This document shows, in pieces, positions 61,380 through 64,000 of a stretch of 64,000 nt of DNA (position 1 is the stretch's first letter; the number at the start of each line of letters is the position of its first letter). The notes under the pieces are model-generated. The model saw nothing but the letters and a program-made list of their open reading frames with translations, did not search any database and was not told where the DNA came from. The position numbers were made by a program, and so were the translations under genes. The stretch covers positions 186,001 through 250,000 of the forward strand of contig NC_014217.1 of NCBI RefSeq assembly GCF_000092925.1. Reading direction: 5' to 3'. This stretch comes from Ancylobacter novellus DSM 506. Its GTDB lineage: Bacteria > Pseudomonadota > Alphaproteobacteria > Rhizobiales > Xanthobacteraceae.

Positions 61380-62486
61380 ATGCTCGCCTATATCGTCCGA
61401 CGCCTCGCGCTGATGGTGCCGACCGTCATCGGCATCATGCTGATCTCCTTTGCCGTGGTGCAGTTCGCTCCTGGCGGCCCGGTGGAGAAGGTGATCGCCG
61501 AACTGACCGGGCAGGGCGCCTCCGCCACCTCGCGCATCACCGGCGGCGGCGGCGATTTCGGCGGCATGCAGCAGAACGCCCCGGCGGGCGATCCGGTCTC
61601 CTCGAAATATCGCGGCGCGCAGGGGTTGGACCCCGCCTTCATCAAGCAGCTGGAGAAGCAGTTCGGCTTCGACAAGCCGGCCTATGAGCGCTTCGGCAAG
61701 ATGCTGTGGGACTATGCCCGCTTCGACTTCGGCCGCTCCTATTTCCGCGACATCTCGGTCATCGACCTGATCGCCGAGAAGATGCCGGTGTCGATCTCGC
61801 TCGGCCTGTGGATGACGCTGATCACCTACGCCATCTCCATTCCGCTGGGCATCGCCAAGGCGGTGCGCGACGGCTCGCGCTTCGACGTGTGGACCTCGGC
61901 GGTGATCATCGTCGGCTACGCCATACCGAGCTTCCTCTTCGCCATCCTGCTGATCATCCTGTTCGCCGGCGGCTCGTTCTTCTCCTGGTTCCCCTTGCGC
62001 GGGCTCACCTCCGACAATTGGGACCAGCTCTCGCTGGGCGCGAAGATCCTCGACTATTTCTGGCACCTCGCGCTGCCCATCACCTCCATGGTGCTCGGCG
62101 CCTTCGCCACCATGGCGCTGCTGACCAAGAACTCGTTCCTCGACGAGATCCGCAAGCAATACGTCATCACCGCGCGGATGAAGGGGCTTTCGGAGCGCGC
62201 GGTGCTCTACCGCCACGTCTTCCGCAACGCCATGCTGATCATCATCGCCGGCTTTCCCGGGGCGTTCGTCGCCGCCTTCTTCTCCGGCTCGCTGCTGATC
62301 GAGACCATCTTCTCGCTCGACGGGCTCGGCCTGCTCGGCTTCGAGAGCGTGCTCAACCGCGACTATCCGGTGGTGTTCGCCAACCTCTACATCTTCTCGC
62401 TGGTCGGGCTGCTCATCAACCTGCTCTCCGACCTCACCTATACCTGGGTCGATCCGCGCATCGACTTCGAGACGCGGGACGTCTGA
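61380..62486 (+). CDS. yejB: Peptide ABC importer permease, YejB-like
   Basis: The 368-residue permease begins MLAYIVRRLALMVPTVIGIM, the usual first helix of DppB/YejB-type proteins. It has the insert GGGGDFGGMQQNAPAGDPVS typical of YejB. Its coupling loop is YVITARMKGLSERAVLYRHV near residue 260. About six membrane segments are visible. AAGGAAG lies nine bases before the ATG. yejE follows after one base. Confidence 0.93.
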   Translation: MLAYIVRRLALMVPTVIGIMLISFAVVQFAPGGPVEKVIAELTGQGASATSRITGGGGDFGGMQQNAPAGDPVSSKYRGAQGLDPAFIKQLEKQFGFDKPAYERFGKMLWDYARFDFGRSYFRDISVIDLIAEKMPVSISLGLWMTLITYAISIPLGIAKAVRDGSRFDVWTSAVIIVGYAIPSFLFAILLIILFAGGSFFSWFPLRGLTSDNWDQLSLGAKILDYFWHLALPITSMVLGAFATMALLTKNSFLDEIRKQYVITARMKGLSERAVLYRHVFRNAMLIIIAGFPGAFVAAFFSGSLLIETIFSLDGLGLLGFESVLNRDYPVVFANLYIFSLVGLLINLLSDLTYTWVDPRIDFETRDV

Positions 62487-62487
62487 G

Positions 62488-63666
62488 ATGGACGCCGCGA
62501 ACACCACGCTGCCGTCGACCGCGCCGACGGGTGCGTCCGCCACGCCGGCGGAGACGCCGCGCCGCTCGCGCCTGTCGCCGCTCAACCAGCGCCGCCTCGC
62601 CAATTTCCGCCGCAACCGGCGCGGCTGGTGGAGCTTCTGGATCTTCTCGGTCCTGTTCGTGCTCAGTCTGGGCGCCGAGTTCATCGCCAACGACAAGCCG
62701 TTCCTGGTCGAATACGACAACGCCTATTATTTCCCCGGCCTCGTCGCCTACCCCGAGACCACCTTCGGCGGCGACTTCGAGACCGAGGCGGACTACCGCG
62801 ACCCTTACTTGCAGAAGCTGATTTCCGAGAAGGGCGGCTGGATGGTCTGGCCGCCGATCCGCTACTCCTATTCGACGCATAATCTCGACCTGCCGACGCC
62901 CGCGCCCTCGCCGCCGACCTGGATGCTGACCGAGGCGCAGTGCGCGCCGGTGGTGGAGAAGCTGGGCCGCACCGGCGGCTGCGACGCGCTGGAATGGAAC
63001 TGGCTCGGCACCGACGACCAGGGCCGCGACGTGCTGGCGCGGCTGATCTACGGCTTCCGCCTCTCGGTGCTGTTCGGCCTGATCCTCACGATCATCTCCT
63101 CGATCATCGGCGTGGCGGCGGGCGCGGTGCAGGGCTATTTCGGCGGCTGGACCGACCTGATCTTCCAGCGCTTCATCGAGATATGGACCTCGATCCCGGC
63201 GCTGTACCTGCTGCTGATCATCTCCTCGATCCTGGCACCGGGTTTCTGGGTGCTGCTCGGCATATTGCTGCTGTTCTCCTGGGTCTCGCTGGTCGGGCTG
63301 GTGCGCGCCGAGTTCCTGCGCGCCCGCAACTTCGAATATGTGCAGGCCGCGCGGGCGCTGGGCGTGTCGAACCTCACCATCATGTGGCGGCACATGCTGC
63401 CCAACGCGATGGTGGCCACGCTGACCATGCTGCCCTTCATCGTGTCGTCCTCGGTGATGACGCTGACGGCCCTCGACTTCCTCGGCTTCGGCCTGCCGCC
63501 CGGCTCGCCCTCGCTCGGCGAATTGCTGGCGCAGGGCAAGTCCAACGTGCAGGCGCCGTGGCTCGGCCTGACCGGCTTCTTCACCGTGGCGATCATGCTG
63601 AGCCTGCTCATCTTCATCGGCGAAGCCGTGCGCGACGCCTTCGACCCGCGGAAGACCTTCCAATGA
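62488..63666 (+). CDS. yejE: Peptide ABC importer permease, YejE-like
   Basis: The 392-residue permease has a long cytoplasmic N-terminus, the first helix near 47-65, and a large periplasmic region to about 165 with NWLGTDDQGRDVLARLIYGF. Its coupling loop is YVQAARALGVSNLTIMWRHM near 285. DFLGFGLPPGSPSLGELLAQ is typical of DppC/YejE. The ATPase gene expected next (yejF) is not in the window; an antitoxin-like gene follows after 34 bases. Confidence 0.93.
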   Translation: MDAANTTLPSTAPTGASATPAETPRRSRLSPLNQRRLANFRRNRRGWWSFWIFSVLFVLSLGAEFIANDKPFLVEYDNAYYFPGLVAYPETTFGGDFETEADYRDPYLQKLISEKGGWMVWPPIRYSYSTHNLDLPTPAPSPPTWMLTEAQCAPVVEKLGRTGGCDALEWNWLGTDDQGRDVLARLIYGFRLSVLFGLILTIISSIIGVAAGAVQGYFGGWTDLIFQRFIEIWTSIPALYLLLIISSILAPGFWVLLGILLLFSWVSLVGLVRAEFLRARNFEYVQAARALGVSNLTIMWRHMLPNAMVATLTMLPFIVSSSVMTLTALDFLGFGLPPGSPSLGELLAQGKSNVQAPWLGLTGFFTVAIMLSLLIFIGEAVRDAFDPRKTFQ

Positions 63667-63700
63667 GCGGCGTGGTAGGATCGGCCCGAGGAGAAAGGCC

Positions 63701-63961
63701 ATGAACAAGATCGTGCGCGAACACTATCCGGTCGACAGGCTGCCCGAGGATCTGCGGGAGGGTATCGAGGGGCCGTATGTGAGTGTCACGGTGGTGACGG
63801 AGGAAGCCCCGGCTGGTGTTGACGAGCGCATCGAAGCCATTCTTCGCAACCCGAAGCCGATGACAATCGAGGAAGCGCGCGCGCGAGTCGGTGAGCGCGG
63901 AACAACAACCGAAGAGGCGGTCGCCCGTATCCGGGCCTTGCGCGACGAATGGGACGAATAG
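63701..63961 (+). CDS. Antitoxin-like small protein of a PIN-toxin pair
   Basis: The 86-residue acidic protein has MNKIVREHYPVDRLPEDLRE at its start and two KPMTIEEARARVG-like helices near the middle. It resembles antitoxins of VapBC-type pairs, in which an N-terminal DNA-binding half and a C-terminal toxin-binding half are expected. The toxin reading frame starts three bases after its stop. GGAGAAAGGCC precedes the ATG. Confidence 0.72.
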   Translation: MNKIVREHYPVDRLPEDLREGIEGPYVSVTVVTEEAPAGVDERIEAILRNPKPMTIEEARARVGERGTTTEEAVARIRALRDEWDE

Positions 63962-63964
63962 CCG

Positions 63965-64000
63965 GTGCGCTTTTACTTCGATGCCAATGCCTTGATTCAA
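63965..64000 (+). CDS. PIN-domain toxin (partial, 5' end only)
   Basis: GTG at 63965 opens a frame reading VRFYFDANALIQ to the window end. FYFDANALI is the first strand of a PIN domain, with the first catalytic Asp. It follows the antitoxin-like gene by three bases, the usual VapBC spacing. Only 12 codons are visible. Confidence 0.68.
   Translation, partial: MRFYFDANALIQ

Overview
The window reads as a high-GC alphaproteobacterium of the order Hyphomicrobiales, and a Xanthobacteraceae-like species fits best. The evidence is an Irr-type Fur regulator next to fabA-fabB-fabI, a cycM/kdsB/pheA locus, many tripartite-tricarboxylate and NitT/TauT-type importers, and intergenic palindromic repeats of the kind common in this order. 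I cannot place the genus from sequence reading alone.

Region 1 (1-10104) is a catabolic cluster. On the minus strand lie a tctCBA-type importer, an ACMSD-like amidohydrolase, two cupins and an Ldh-type dehydrogenase. A LysR gene stands divergent to a flavin reductase, LLM monooxygenase, Gfo/Idh/MocA oxidoreductase and carboxymuconolactone-decarboxylase-like set. An AT-rich block without genes (about 10190-10610) follows. Then come a COG0523 GTPase paired with an LVIVD-repeat protein, and a GntR gene.

Region 2 (13880-34268) is a large catabolic supercluster. It holds a VOC protein, a flavin-dependent monooxygenase and a TetR regulator in one operon, with a HisD-family dehydrogenase divergent to it. 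It also has a GntR gene, two complete NitT/TauT-type ABC importers, a second ACMSD-like amidohydrolase, a polysaccharide-deacetylase/allantoinase-like protein, two SDRs, a BKACE, a cyclase-family hydrolase, an enol-lactonase-like hydrolase, a HIBADH-like reductase and an HbpS/GlcG protein. A near-palindrome, TTATCGTTCGATAA, sits on the promoters of three of these units, and weaker versions lie at two more. This suggests one regulon, probably under the TetR protein. The substrate is unknown.

Region 3 (about 34300-44058) looks acquired or remodelled. It has a broken VIT/CCC1 gene and an ABC efflux cassette with lower GC and different codon use. Next is a compact XRE-cupin / RidA / MOSC / 2Fe-2S reductase / MHS transporter module with its own TTCCACTATAGTGGAA operator. 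The region ends in a tyrosine-integrase remnant beside tRNA-Arg(CCG).

Region 4 (44297-64000) is mostly core genome: a MoeB-like E1 enzyme, a 2-hydroxyacid dehydrogenase, an SH3 protein, a tautomerase with a divergent LysR, irr, fabA-fabB-fabI, a Tat-exported amidohydrolase, a repeat-rich intergenic stretch, pheA, kdsB, cycM, two yejA-like peptide-binding proteins, yejB and yejE. It closes with an antitoxin-like gene and the first codons of a PIN-domain toxin, in the place where yejF would be expected.
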